Source: DSXH01 sp020724325 (lineage in GTDB: Bacteria > Bacteroidota > Ignavibacteria > Ignavibacteriales > Melioribacteraceae). Taken from it: a stretch of DNA of 64,000 nucleotides. Below are positions 52,398-60,539 of this stretch, piece after piece; position 1 is the first letter of the stretch; each line of letters opens with the position of its first letter. A program made the position numbers and the translations under genes. The notes under the pieces were generated by a model. The model saw only the letters and a list, made by a program, of their open reading frames with translations. It was not told the DNA's origin and ran no database searches. The stretch covers positions 9,949-73,948 of the forward strand of contig JBFLYW010000018.1 of assembly GCA_040756515.1 (NCBI GenBank), read 5' to 3'.

Positions 52398-55300
52398 TTA
52401 AAAAATACTCCAGTAAGCAGACACAGAAGCCGAAAAGGAACGGTAACCTGTATCGTATCTAAAACTGTTTGAGAAACCGATTCTGCCGCTAATATTTAAA
52501 TACTTTATAGGATTATATATTAACTCGCCGTATAGTTCACTAATTACAAAATCTGCTTTAGGTACATATCCTAATTTTCCGCCAAAATTCATCTTCAAAA
52601 ATGAATCGTGTTTCAGAGAATATTCACTCCATAGACTGTGAGAATCGAAATCTTGTGGTGAATAATAAAATGATGAAATAAATGCAAAGTCAGAAAAAAA
52701 ATATTCGTAGCCAAAATAGGCATTCTCAAAAAACTTTCTCCCAAATCTTAACTGGAGATCATTTCCTTCATTTGTATCTGATAATTTATAATAACTGTAA
52801 AATCCAGATATTTTCATCAAATCTTTAAAGTGGTAAAAACCTGTTAACCTGTATAACTCCGATTTCAATCTCAAATTAATTAATGTGGGGGAATACAAAA
52901 TTAACCGGGCATCATTATTTTCATAATAAGCGGCGATAGAATAATTTTCAGGTTTTTCATAGCGCATAGTAATATCACCAATATTTTTATTTGGTTCACC
53001 AAGTGTATTTAATGAACCATAGCTGCCGGATAAAGAGAATAGCTGAGAAAAGTATATTGTTAATATTCCTTTTAACGAAGTAAAATCCCTTTTGAGAAGA
53101 TTCGTTTCAATATTTGTTCTGCCCCAATATCCACCTATACCAAGAAACCCTAAAATGCCGGCATCAAGTCTAAAACCATAATTCCATAATTTTAAGTTCT
53201 GGTTATCGGAATAATAATTTGTAAAAGGTACTATACCAACGTTGGTTGGTATAAAGCCAAAGAGAAAATTTTTAACTGATGTAATTCCACGACTAAAGCC
53301 GGAGGGTGGAATCCAGCTAAGTCGTTGTTTTAATATCCTGACTTCGGAAGTATCCATAGTACCTTCCAGTAATTCTTCGTAAATATCCTCAGCTCTGCCG
53401 TATTCTTTTTCAAGTGCGTATGCATCGGCAAGGTACATTCTTCTAATATCTATATCTTTCTTGATATATGAATTATCAGGGAGTTCCAACAATTTTTCAT
53501 ACAGATCATTGGCTTTTTCAAGTTCCCTATTTCTGATATAATATTCACCAAGGAAGACTAATCTATTATTTAATTCTCTTTGTTTCTGGTCGTTATCTGT
53601 TTTGGAAAATAAATCTCTGTAAATTCTTTCTGCTTTGCCTGGACTGCCTGTTACAGCATAAGCATCTGCTAAGAATAAATTAAGTTCATCATCATCGGGT
53701 TTTATTTTCTGCAAACTTTCCAGTTCGGTAACAGCTAAAGTAGAGTCCTTGTTATAATAATAATTTCTAGCTCTTTGTAAAGCAAGACGAAAATCAAATT
53801 CCTCGTTTAAAAGTTTATCATAAATCTCTATAGCTTTAGGAAAGTCTTGCGCGCAAGCAACAATATCTGCGTATTCTTTTAACTCATCGCGGGTTGGTGC
53901 AGTACGTTTAGAAAAATATTCTTCATATTTTTTTCTTGCTTCTTCACAATTACCCTCTGCAGCATATTTACCGGCTTCGGCTTTAATTTCGAAAACGAGT
54001 TGTTCTTCATAAGCGGAAAGATGTAAGGCATAATTACTTTCCGCAGTTTCAACCTCGGGATCATTTGGTGCAATGCTGCTAGCAATATCAAGATATTTTC
54101 TTGCTTCCGGGAAATTCTTCTTCCAGGAGTACATCGAAGCTAAAGCAATATATGCATGAATTTCATTCGGTCGGGAGGTAATTACATTCAATAAATATTT
54201 TTCTGCCAGGTCTAAATCAAGAACTGTCCATACAGCAATTTGACCTCTTAGTAATTGATAATCCGGATTATTCGGATCATACTCTAATAATTTGTTTAGC
54301 TGAGAAATTGATCTTTCCCACTCGTAATTCCATGCACAATATTTTGCATAGAGAAATCTTGCGTCAAGTTCCTGATCGTCGGGAATATTTTCCAGGTATT
54401 CGCTCAGAATTTCTATCGCATTATCGAAATACAATAGATTTGAATACGCTTCTGCAAGTTTTAGTGCCGCTTGTTTATCTGCAGGGTCGTTTTTTAATTT
54501 TTCTGTATAGAATGAAACCGCATTGTTAAACGTGCTATCCCTATAATCTGTAACTGTCTTAAGCAAACTTTTATATTCTTCATTTTCACTTTGAGTTGTT
54601 TGCAATATCTGTAAATGTTGATATGCCTCTTCGTAACGGTTAGCCGTAATTAATTCGTTTATCAAACTGTAACGTACCCGGGTATTTTCTGGGTCCCTCT
54701 GCAAAATTGATGTGTACCGATCAATTGGATAAACTTTTTCATAAGCCCTGGGCTGGTATTGAAGTAAGTATGCCTGGTTCCTTGCTTGATCAAGTCCATC
54801 TTCTGCTTCTTTAAAGAACGGCTTGAACGAAAGAGCTTTCATAAAAGCATCTTCAGCTATTTTAATTTTGCCTAACCAGAGAGTAAAATATCCGTACCTG
54901 CTCCATAACCTCCAATCATCCGGATAACGTTCAACATATTTTTTAAGAATCCTTTCCCCTTTAATAATTGAGCCGGTTTTAGCAAGTATCTCAGTATACC
55001 TTATAATTTCATCGGGGGAAGCATTATCATCACGTTTCAAATATTCATCATACCATAGTTCTGCATTACTCCACTCTTCAAGCCAGCGATAGCTTTTTCC
55101 AATTTCCAAATAACTGAATGCATAATTTGGGTCTACAGCAATATCTCTTTTGTGTCCTTCAATTTTTCTGTAAAGTAACGCATGCCAAATTGAAATAACC
55201 CGGTTAAGATCAATTTGAATTTGTCTGTTAGATGGATCGAGTCGGCGGGCACGTCTTAAATCTAAAACCGAATACTGATATTCAGTAGTTTTTTCATAAC

Positions 55301-55499
55301 ATAAACCGCGAATGTGGTAACCTTCGGCTAATTGGGGATTAGCCGCAATAAATTTATGAAGCTGATCAATAGCTTCCTTAAATCTTCCTTCTTTAATTAA
55401 TAGGTCTGCCTGGCGTTTTAGTCCGTCCGATCTTGCCTGAGGATACGCAAGTGAGGATATTAGAAATAATGTAAATAGTATTTTAACACATTGCCTCAT
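52398..55499 (-). CDS. TPR-repeat outer-membrane protein, probable polysaccharide exporter
   Basis: A 1033-residue exported protein (signal peptide to about residue 22). Residues 25 to about 740 are almost entirely tetratricopeptide repeats. The last 280 or so read as beta-strands and end in a C-terminal Phe (SAYWSIF), as in outer-membrane barrels. The same N-TPR/C-barrel plan is found in PgaA and BcsC, which carry polymer through the periplasm and outer membrane. The start overlaps the stop of the ATPase gene (TAATG at 55497-55501), giving strict coupling to an ATPase, which is unusual for these exporters. Confidence 0.82.
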   Translation of the reverse strand: MRQCVKILFTLFLISSLAYPQARSDGLKRQADLLIKEGRFKEAIDQLHKFIAANPQLAEGYHIRGLCYEKTTEYQYSVLDLRRARRLDPSNRQIQIDLNRVISIWHALLYRKIEGHKRDIAVDPNYAFSYLEIGKSYRWLEEWSNAELWYDEYLKRDDNASPDEIIRYTEILAKTGSIIKGERILKKYVERYPDDWRLWSRYGYFTLWLGKIKIAEDAFMKALSFKPFFKEAEDGLDQARNQAYLLQYQPRAYEKVYPIDRYTSILQRDPENTRVRYSLINELITANRYEEAYQHLQILQTTQSENEEYKSLLKTVTDYRDSTFNNAVSFYTEKLKNDPADKQAALKLAEAYSNLLYFDNAIEILSEYLENIPDDQELDARFLYAKYCAWNYEWERSISQLNKLLEYDPNNPDYQLLRGQIAVWTVLDLDLAEKYLLNVITSRPNEIHAYIALASMYSWKKNFPEARKYLDIASSIAPNDPEVETAESNYALHLSAYEEQLVFEIKAEAGKYAAEGNCEEARKKYEEYFSKRTAPTRDELKEYADIVACAQDFPKAIEIYDKLLNEEFDFRLALQRARNYYYNKDSTLAVTELESLQKIKPDDDELNLFLADAYAVTGSPGKAERIYRDLFSKTDNDQKQRELNNRLVFLGEYYIRNRELEKANDLYEKLLELPDNSYIKKDIDIRRMYLADAYALEKEYGRAEDIYEELLEGTMDTSEVRILKQRLSWIPPSGFSRGITSVKNFLFGFIPTNVGIVPFTNYYSDNQNLKLWNYGFRLDAGILGFLGIGGYWGRTNIETNLLKRDFTSLKGILTIYFSQLFSLSGSYGSLNTLGEPNKNIGDITMRYEKPENYSIAAYYENNDARLILYSPTLINLRLKSELYRLTGFYHFKDLMKISGFYSYYKLSDTNEGNDLQLRFGRKFFENAYFGYEYFFSDFAFISSFYYSPQDFDSHSLWSEYSLKHDSFLKMNFGGKLGYVPKADFVISELYGELIYNPIKYLNISGRIGFSNSFRYDTGYRSFSASVSAYWSIF

Positions 55500-56758
55500 T
55501 AACCGATATATTTGTTTAATGGCTGATATGTATTTGTTGAAGAAGAATCTGCGGTTAAAACAAATTCCATCATTGACTCGGCATTCTCAACTCTTTCATC
55601 CACTTCAAGATTGAATATTGAGATGTACTCTAAGGCAGCATTAACATAATTTGTGTCGTGACTCGGAAGATTGTTTTGAACATTAGACATCAATTCTACA
55701 ACCGTTTTCAGATTGCTCCTAACAAGCAATACAATTACTTTGTTCTCTATAATGCAAATCTTATCCTTTTTACTTGTAGAATGTCTTACTGCACTTTGCA
55801 GCTGATTAATAGTAAGAATTCCTTTTATTTGTGCTGCGGGGTCCAATCTGAACGAAATAATATTAAACGTCTGACCCGTACTCTTAAATAATGCAATCTG
55901 ATTATTCAAAATTAGCAGAAAGTCGTTATAATTATAAATGTTAGAGAATGCGTAAGGTTCTGTTGGAACGTCAATTTTAGTAGGTCTGTTAATCATTCGT
56001 GGTCTTGGTAACGATGCAGGTGTTTCCTCTGTTGTGTAAATAGGTTCTTTAGAAAATTCTGTTGTTACGCCTTTATAAGGTTCAATACGGTACTCAGAAG
56101 TAAATTCCCCTTCCGTATGCCCAACATTTGGAATAATAGTAACATTACCGCTGTAAATTCTTTCTCCTGTAGCAGTTTGTTTTCTTAATTGTATTACACC
56201 AGTTACAAATTGAGATAATCCTTCAACAATTGATTGCGTTTTTTGAGTGGCTGGTTCACTAATAATAAACATGCTTGTAATATCTCTTTCTTCAATAGTT
56301 TCGAGAGTATGAAGAAATGTATCTCTTAAGTGATCCAGATTTTTAAAACCCACAAAAGGAGTTAACTCATCAAAAACAATTCTTGTAGGATTATATTGAT
56401 TCACAACTGTTATAATGTCGTTAAAATATTCTACTAAATAATCGTCCGGATTATACATGTCATATATATCATTCGGAGGAGCCACACGAACCACAATAAT
56501 CAAATTCTGGTTCATGTAAGATTGTATATCAAAGTTTAATGAAGCGGCTTGAATCATCAAGTCTTTAGGACGCATAATAGTAAAGAAGAGACAAACCTCG
56601 GCATCTTTGGCAGCTTCCAGAGCGCATTGTAAACCGATCAAAGTTCTGCCTGATTTTCTTGGACCGATAACTAAGTAACTGCCGCCTCTATAAATTCCTC
56701 CCCAATTCTTATCAATGAATGAAAATCCGGAAGGGATTCTTCGTACAGAACTAACCAT
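55499..56758 (-). CDS. KaiC/RecA-superfamily ATPase with a degenerate GGDEF-like C-terminal domain
   Basis: A 419-residue cytoplasmic protein. Residues 1-230 match KaiC/GvpD-like single-domain ATPases: P-loop GPRKSGRT (32-39), in which the invariant Lys is Arg38, and Walker B RIVFDE with D130/E131. After a Pro-rich linker (about 245-270), residues 275-400 have the strand-helix order of a diguanylate cyclase fold. The GGDEF position reads IENKV (337-341), so it cannot be catalytic. It may sense a nucleotide and control export or synthesis of the polymer. It is translationally coupled to the exporter gene. The GGDEF-like reading is tentative. Confidence 0.7.
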   Translation of the reverse strand: MVSSVRRIPSGFSFIDKNWGGIYRGGSYLVIGPRKSGRTLIGLQCALEAAKDAEVCLFFTIMRPKDLMIQAASLNFDIQSYMNQNLIIVVRVAPPNDIYDMYNPDDYLVEYFNDIITVVNQYNPTRIVFDELTPFVGFKNLDHLRDTFLHTLETIEERDITSMFIISEPATQKTQSIVEGLSQFVTGVIQLRKQTATGERIYSGNVTIIPNVGHTEGEFTSEYRIEPYKGVTTEFSKEPIYTTEETPASLPRPRMINRPTKIDVPTEPYAFSNIYNYNDFLLILNNQIALFKSTGQTFNIISFRLDPAAQIKGILTINQLQSAVRHSTSKKDKICIIENKVIVLLVRSNLKTVVELMSNVQNNLPSHDTNYVNAALEYISIFNLEVDERVENAESMMEFVLTADSSSTNTYQPLNKYIG

Positions 56759-56903
56759 GATCTTTCCTATTATTTACTTTTACTAAGATTAATAAAGCCA
56801 ATTTATATGCCATCAAAACACGTGAAAAAGCGTTTTTATCGTTCATAATTCTTCAATATTGACAACAATAATGATAATTTGCTTCAAAACAATACACTAT
56901 AAA

Positions 56904-58583
56904 TTATCTGTTAACAAGATTTCCAAATACAAAAATAGCTGTAGCGTTTGCAGAAATAGTCGGCTCATTTGTAATATAATCTACACGCTCGTCACGATAG
57001 TACATTTCACTCGTCTGAAACTTAGCATATTTATCAGGATTTTCATAAATGATATTATAATTTTTCAGAAATTCTTTTGTTGCAGGTCCGGCTGCAAATC
57101 CGCCATTTAATTTCCCTTTTATATGAGAGATTTGATGATGAAAATTTCTAGTAAAGTTTTCACCAACATTATAGATAAAACTTATTCCCCAGGGATTTCT
57201 TCCCAATATAAAATCTTTTTGAATAGTAGCAAGAAGACTAAATGAGTTATCACCCGATAATTGCGACCATAAAATATTTAGAAAAGTAATACCTAACAAA
57301 GTATTGTTAGTTCCCCAGCTTAAAGAGGTACCTAAACCAAATAAATTATTTTCCATATTCTTAGAAAAATGTTCCAGACTATTTTTAATAAAATCTTTAT
57401 ACCTTGTGTCGAACGAAGCAAGCCGGTAATGTGCAATCGAATTTATATTTCCCCAGCTCCACCAAAAATCCGAACCTGCAGAATCAGCATAAACTTTTGC
57501 TTCGTTTAAGTAAGCGGGTTTATTATTAGTTAAGTAAAGTTCAACAGCACCAAGAGCCATCTTTCCTTCGAAAGAATTATCCAGATACATACCTGTTCCG
57601 CTGCTGTCTATATCGGGCACACGATTTCTAATTGAATAATATCTTTCAGCTAAGTCCAAACATTTATCGGCAAACTCAATATACTGGAATTTACCGCGCC
57701 AAATTCTTGAAGCAATTGCCATTGTTGCAGAGTAAATTCCTATTAAATTTTTTCCAATCCCTAAAAATCCAGGTCTATCGAATTCAAGCGGATCATCCTC
57801 CGGCATTCTCCAGCCAACTTCATGATCACGCAAATCCTGAACCTGTGTTACAAACTTATCATTTTTATACGAAGCACGGATCATCCAATCCAGCCCGATT
57901 TTGGCTTCTTCAAGAATATCCGGTGAACCATTCTTATCATTATCAAATCCAAATTTTTGAGGATCGAATTCGTAAGCAAATAAAAGTATATAGGTAGAGT
58001 ATGCAGTAGTATTAAGGAATTTTATATAGTCGCCGGCATCATGCCAGCCGCCGGTTAAATCCACTGTTTGAGAAATTGTTCTTTTCCCGTCAATAATACT
58101 TGTTGCATCTGCAATGTGACAAACATTGCGAAGCTGAGGATTTGTATACCCGCATCTTTGTATTTTGAAAAAATCCAAAAGTAATTCTGCAATACCTTTG
58201 TTAACATTATTGCTGATTGTAAATGGAAAGGATTGTCTGCTGCCAGCTTCCAGTAAATAATCCCCGGTTTGAGTAACCGAAGTAAAATCAATTTTATAGG
58301 CGAACTTAAAATTACCATAAGAACCAAAACTGTTTCTTATTAATTGGGAATAAACTATTTGATTATTCCTGACATTTTTTAGCTTTACTTCAAAGCCGTC
58401 AAGATTTGTATTAGAAAGAATGACAGCCGATTTGTTCTCGCCGGGTAAAAATCCAACCTGATTCAATCGAAAATAAATTTCCGATTCCGCTTTTAAGTTT
58501 ACATTACAGTTTGGAAGTAAAATCAGAAAAATGAATATTAGTAAACAGAGAGAAACGCTTTTTATTTTTGTTTTTATAACCAT
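56904..58583 (-). CDS. Glycoside hydrolase family 9 (endoglucanase-like)
   Basis: 559 residues: N-terminal export signal, CelD-type Ig-like domain (about 35-125), then an (alpha/alpha)6 catalytic domain. The catalytic base lies in GGWHDAGDY (D182/D185), the late LGRNPWGISF...NFHHQISH block is the GH9 substrate-binding signature, and the proton donor is E540 in TNEPTIS. GH9 enzymes cut beta-1,4-glucans. Here it heads the polysaccharide cluster on the same strand, so it may trim the secreted polymer, as BcsZ does for cellulose, or may simply degrade external cellulose. The CGGCTGGTAA motif lies 78 bases upstream. Confidence 0.9.
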   Translation of the reverse strand: MVIKTKIKSVSLCLLIFIFLILLPNCNVNLKAESEIYFRLNQVGFLPGENKSAVILSNTNLDGFEVKLKNVRNNQIVYSQLIRNSFGSYGNFKFAYKIDFTSVTQTGDYLLEAGSRQSFPFTISNNVNKGIAELLLDFFKIQRCGYTNPQLRNVCHIADATSIIDGKRTISQTVDLTGGWHDAGDYIKFLNTTAYSTYILLFAYEFDPQKFGFDNDKNGSPDILEEAKIGLDWMIRASYKNDKFVTQVQDLRDHEVGWRMPEDDPLEFDRPGFLGIGKNLIGIYSATMAIASRIWRGKFQYIEFADKCLDLAERYYSIRNRVPDIDSSGTGMYLDNSFEGKMALGAVELYLTNNKPAYLNEAKVYADSAGSDFWWSWGNINSIAHYRLASFDTRYKDFIKNSLEHFSKNMENNLFGLGTSLSWGTNNTLLGITFLNILWSQLSGDNSFSLLATIQKDFILGRNPWGISFIYNVGENFTRNFHHQISHIKGKLNGGFAAGPATKEFLKNYNIIYENPDKYAKFQTSEMYYRDERVDYITNEPTISANATAIFVFGNLVNR

Positions 58584-58660
58584 AGATTTTTGCTAACTCT
58601 TATAAATGACACGGACGAAGACCTTAAAGTGTTCAAAATAACACAACATAATTTCCTTTC

Positions 58661-58670
58661 CGGCTGGTAA
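58661..58670 (-). promoter_or_regulatory. TTACCAGCCG motif upstream of the GH9 gene
   Basis: Identical to the ten-base words at 46864-46873 and 63772-63781, in the same orientation to the downstream minus-strand gene, 78 bases before its start. Candidate operator or promoter element of the polysaccharide cluster. Confidence 0.35.
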
Positions 58671-58730
58671 AATAAATCCTTTATAAGAAAAATAAAAATC
58701 AGGATGACACTATGTATGATTATTACCTTT

Positions 58731-59232
58731 AGTAACTTCTGAAAAATATCGCTTGTCATTCTGAACGAAGTGAAGAATCTATGCGTAGTTCCTCAGTCGC
58801 TCCGCTCCTTCGAAATAATACTTCTGAATTTTTCTGAGTGCGGAACCTAAACCTTGAAGGTCAAGAGTTGTTATCTATTTCCGTATGACCTTCAAGGTTG
58901 TTGATTCGCTTCGCTCCACTGAACAACCTAAACCTTGAAGGTCAAGAGTTGTTATCTATTTCCGCACGACCTTCAAGGTTGTTGATTCGCTTCGCTCCAC
59001 TGAACAACCTTAACCTTGAAGGTCAAGAGTTGTGATTTATTTCCGCATGACCTTCAAGGTTGTTGAGTCGCTCCGTTCCACTGAACAACCTAAACCTTGA
59101 AGGTCAAGAGTTGTTATCTATTTCCGCACGACCTTCAAGGTTGTTGTTCCTCAGTCGCTCCGCTCCTTCGGAATGACTATTCTTCGTCGCTTCGCTCCTT
59201 CGAAATGATACTTCTGAATTTTTCAGATACCT
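58731..59232. repeat. Dispersed repeat family 1, copy C (long form)
   Basis: The 661-base gap between the GH9 and epimerase genes is mostly this element. Its left end (AGTAACTTCTGAAAAATATC) matches the end of copy B and its right end (CTGAATTTTTCAGATACCTC) the end of copy A. Inside are the mosaic units with CAGTCGCTCCGCTCCTTCG and, between them, the 81-bp tandem array. No ORF. Confidence 0.8.
58844..59147. repeat. 81-bp tandem array, about 3.8 units, each with a 13-bp inverted repeat
   Basis: Units start at 58844, 58925, 59006 and 59087, exactly 81 bases apart, with few differences. Each contains AACCTTGAAGGTC and, about 24 bases later, GACCTTCAAGGTT, so it can fold into a 13-bp stem. The arms are also internally near-palindromic. 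The unit tail carries TCGCTTCGCTCCACTGAAC. The last unit diverges after 59147. Non-coding. Confidence 0.9.
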
Positions 59233-59244
59233 CTTTTAGTAAAT

Positions 59245-60279
59245 TTATTTGATAAATAGTCTTTTGTCATCAGGAATTATTCCCAACCCATTTCCATCTG
59301 GAATAGTTAATCTTCCATCGATAACTGTTGTGCAAATAAACGGATCATTTGCGATTAATAAATTTCCATCCAGATCCGCAAAATCTGCTAACGAAGATAA
59401 ATGTAGAGCTGCTGATATTGCGCATGAAGATTCCGTCATACATCCAAGCATAACCTTAAGATTACATTCGCGCCCCTTCTCAATTAATTTATATGCATCA
59501 GAGAGACCTCCACATTTCATCAACTTAATGTTAATTCCGCTGAAATAATTTTTAATTGTTTCAAGGTCGTCTGCCGTTTGGAAAGATTCATCGGCAATAA
59601 TAGGCAGTGGAGACCTTTCACTCAACCATGCAGAATCATCAAAGTTCATAACAGGAAATGGCTGCTCTACTAATAATACGTTTTTCTCTACAAGGAAATG
59701 GATCAATTCAAGAGCATTGTGTTTGTCTTTCCATCCTTGATTAGCATCTGCATAGATAGGTTTATCCGTTATGTTTCGGATTGTTTCTATAATTTCTCTA
59801 TCATTATCGGTTCCCAGCTTAACCTTAAGTATTCTGAATGATTCGGCTTCTTCAACTTTCTTAACAATTACTTCAGGTGAATCGATGCCGATCGTAAACG
59901 AAGTATAAGGAAGAATATCAAAAGAAATATTATATAACTTGTAACAAGGTAATCGCGATATTTTGCCAAGTAAATCGTGTAAGGCAATATTGATTGCAGC
60001 TTTTGCAGCAAAATTACCTGGTGAGAGAAAATTAATTTTATTGGTTAAAGTATTGAGATCGGTTATTGAATTAATATCTCTAAGTTTTATACCGCTAAGA
60101 AAAGAAATAACCGAATCCTGTGTTTCGCATAAATATGGTGGTAAACTTGCTTCACCAAATCCACAAAATTCGCCTTGAATAATTTTTATTATGACAGAAG
60201 GAGTAAAAGTTCTTGTAGAATATGAAATTCCAAATTTATGTTTTAGCTCTAAATTAAATTTCTGAAATTTTATTTCCAT
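59245..60279 (-). CDS. Dipeptide epimerase (enolase superfamily), L-Ala-D/L-Glu type
   Basis: A 344-residue enolase-superfamily protein of the muconate-lactonising subgroup. Catalytic lysines are in LKVKLG (K152, K154) and IKLMKCGG (K252), metal ligands in YADAN (D178), VEQP (E205) and ADES (D230). These fit the Ala-Glu epimerases that recycle murein peptides; other dipeptide specificities are possible. A terminator hairpin lies 16 bases before its start, so its expression may depend on read-through or on a short leader. Confidence 0.87.
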   Translation of the reverse strand: MEIKFQKFNLELKHKFGISYSTRTFTPSVIIKIIQGEFCGFGEASLPPYLCETQDSVISFLSGIKLRDINSITDLNTLTNKINFLSPGNFAAKAAINIALHDLLGKISRLPCYKLYNISFDILPYTSFTIGIDSPEVIVKKVEEAESFRILKVKLGTDNDREIIETIRNITDKPIYADANQGWKDKHNALELIHFLVEKNVLLVEQPFPVMNFDDSAWLSERSPLPIIADESFQTADDLETIKNYFSGINIKLMKCGGLSDAYKLIEKGRECNLKVMLGCMTESSCAISAALHLSSLADFADLDGNLLIANDPFICTTVIDGRLTIPDGNGLGIIPDDKRLFIK

Positions 60280-60296
60280 AATGCTTGTGTAAAGAA

Positions 60297-60331
60297 AAAA
60301 AGGTCATCCCGAATTATCGAGGTGACCTTTT
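60297..60331 (-). terminator. Intrinsic terminator between the small membrane protein and the epimerase
   Basis: Arms AAAAGGTCA and TGACCTTTT enclose a 17-base loop. On the minus strand the 3' arm continues into TTTTTTTCTTT. It ends the transcript of the 30-residue protein gene and stands 16 bases upstream of the epimerase ATG. Confidence 0.7.
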
Positions 60332-60347
60332 ATTTATCATAAATTCC

Positions 60348-60369
60348 TCCCGTGCAAAATAGCACGGGA
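60348..60369 (-). other. Eight-bp hairpin after the small membrane protein gene
   Basis: TCCCGTGC and GCACGGGA with a six-base loop. It lies 17 bases after the stop of the 30-residue gene and is not followed by a T-run. On the minus strand it runs directly into GGAGGAATTTATG, a ribosome-binding-site-like word before an eight-codon ORF (60314-60340). Confidence 0.5.
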
Positions 60370-60385
60370 AGTAATGCAAATTAAG

Positions 60386-60478
60386 CTAAGCAAAATATGC
60401 TTGATGACAAGCGTAAAGTGCCAGACCAATTACCGCAATCATTATGAAAACGAATATTGTTGCACCAAGTTTTCCCAT
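60386..60478 (-). CDS. 30-residue single-span membrane protein
   Basis: Too short for routine gene finding. It starts at ATG 60478 with AAGAGG ten bases upstream and ends at TAG 60386. The product has a short N-terminus (MGKLG), one continuous hydrophobic helix (ATIFVFIMIAVIGLALYA) and a tail CHQAYFA. It lies 61 bases after the stop of the T9SS protein gene and is closed by a terminator. I do not recognise the family. It resembles small regulatory or stabilising subunits of membrane complexes in shape only. Confidence 0.6.
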   Translation of the reverse strand: MGKLGATIFVFIMIAVIGLALYACHQAYFA

Positions 60479-60539
60479 TTTAATTACCTCTTAAAATTTT
60501 TGTTGTAAAATATTTTTCACTATCTACTTTTACTAATAA

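Noticed and set aside
56904..58583. GH9 protein as a T9SS cargo
   Set aside because: It ends directly after the catalytic NEP-containing segment; no NYPNPFNP-type sorting domain is present.
58844..59147. 81-bp array as a CRISPR with 13-bp palindromic repeats
   Set aside because: The bases between palindrome arms are also conserved in every unit, so there are no unique spacers.
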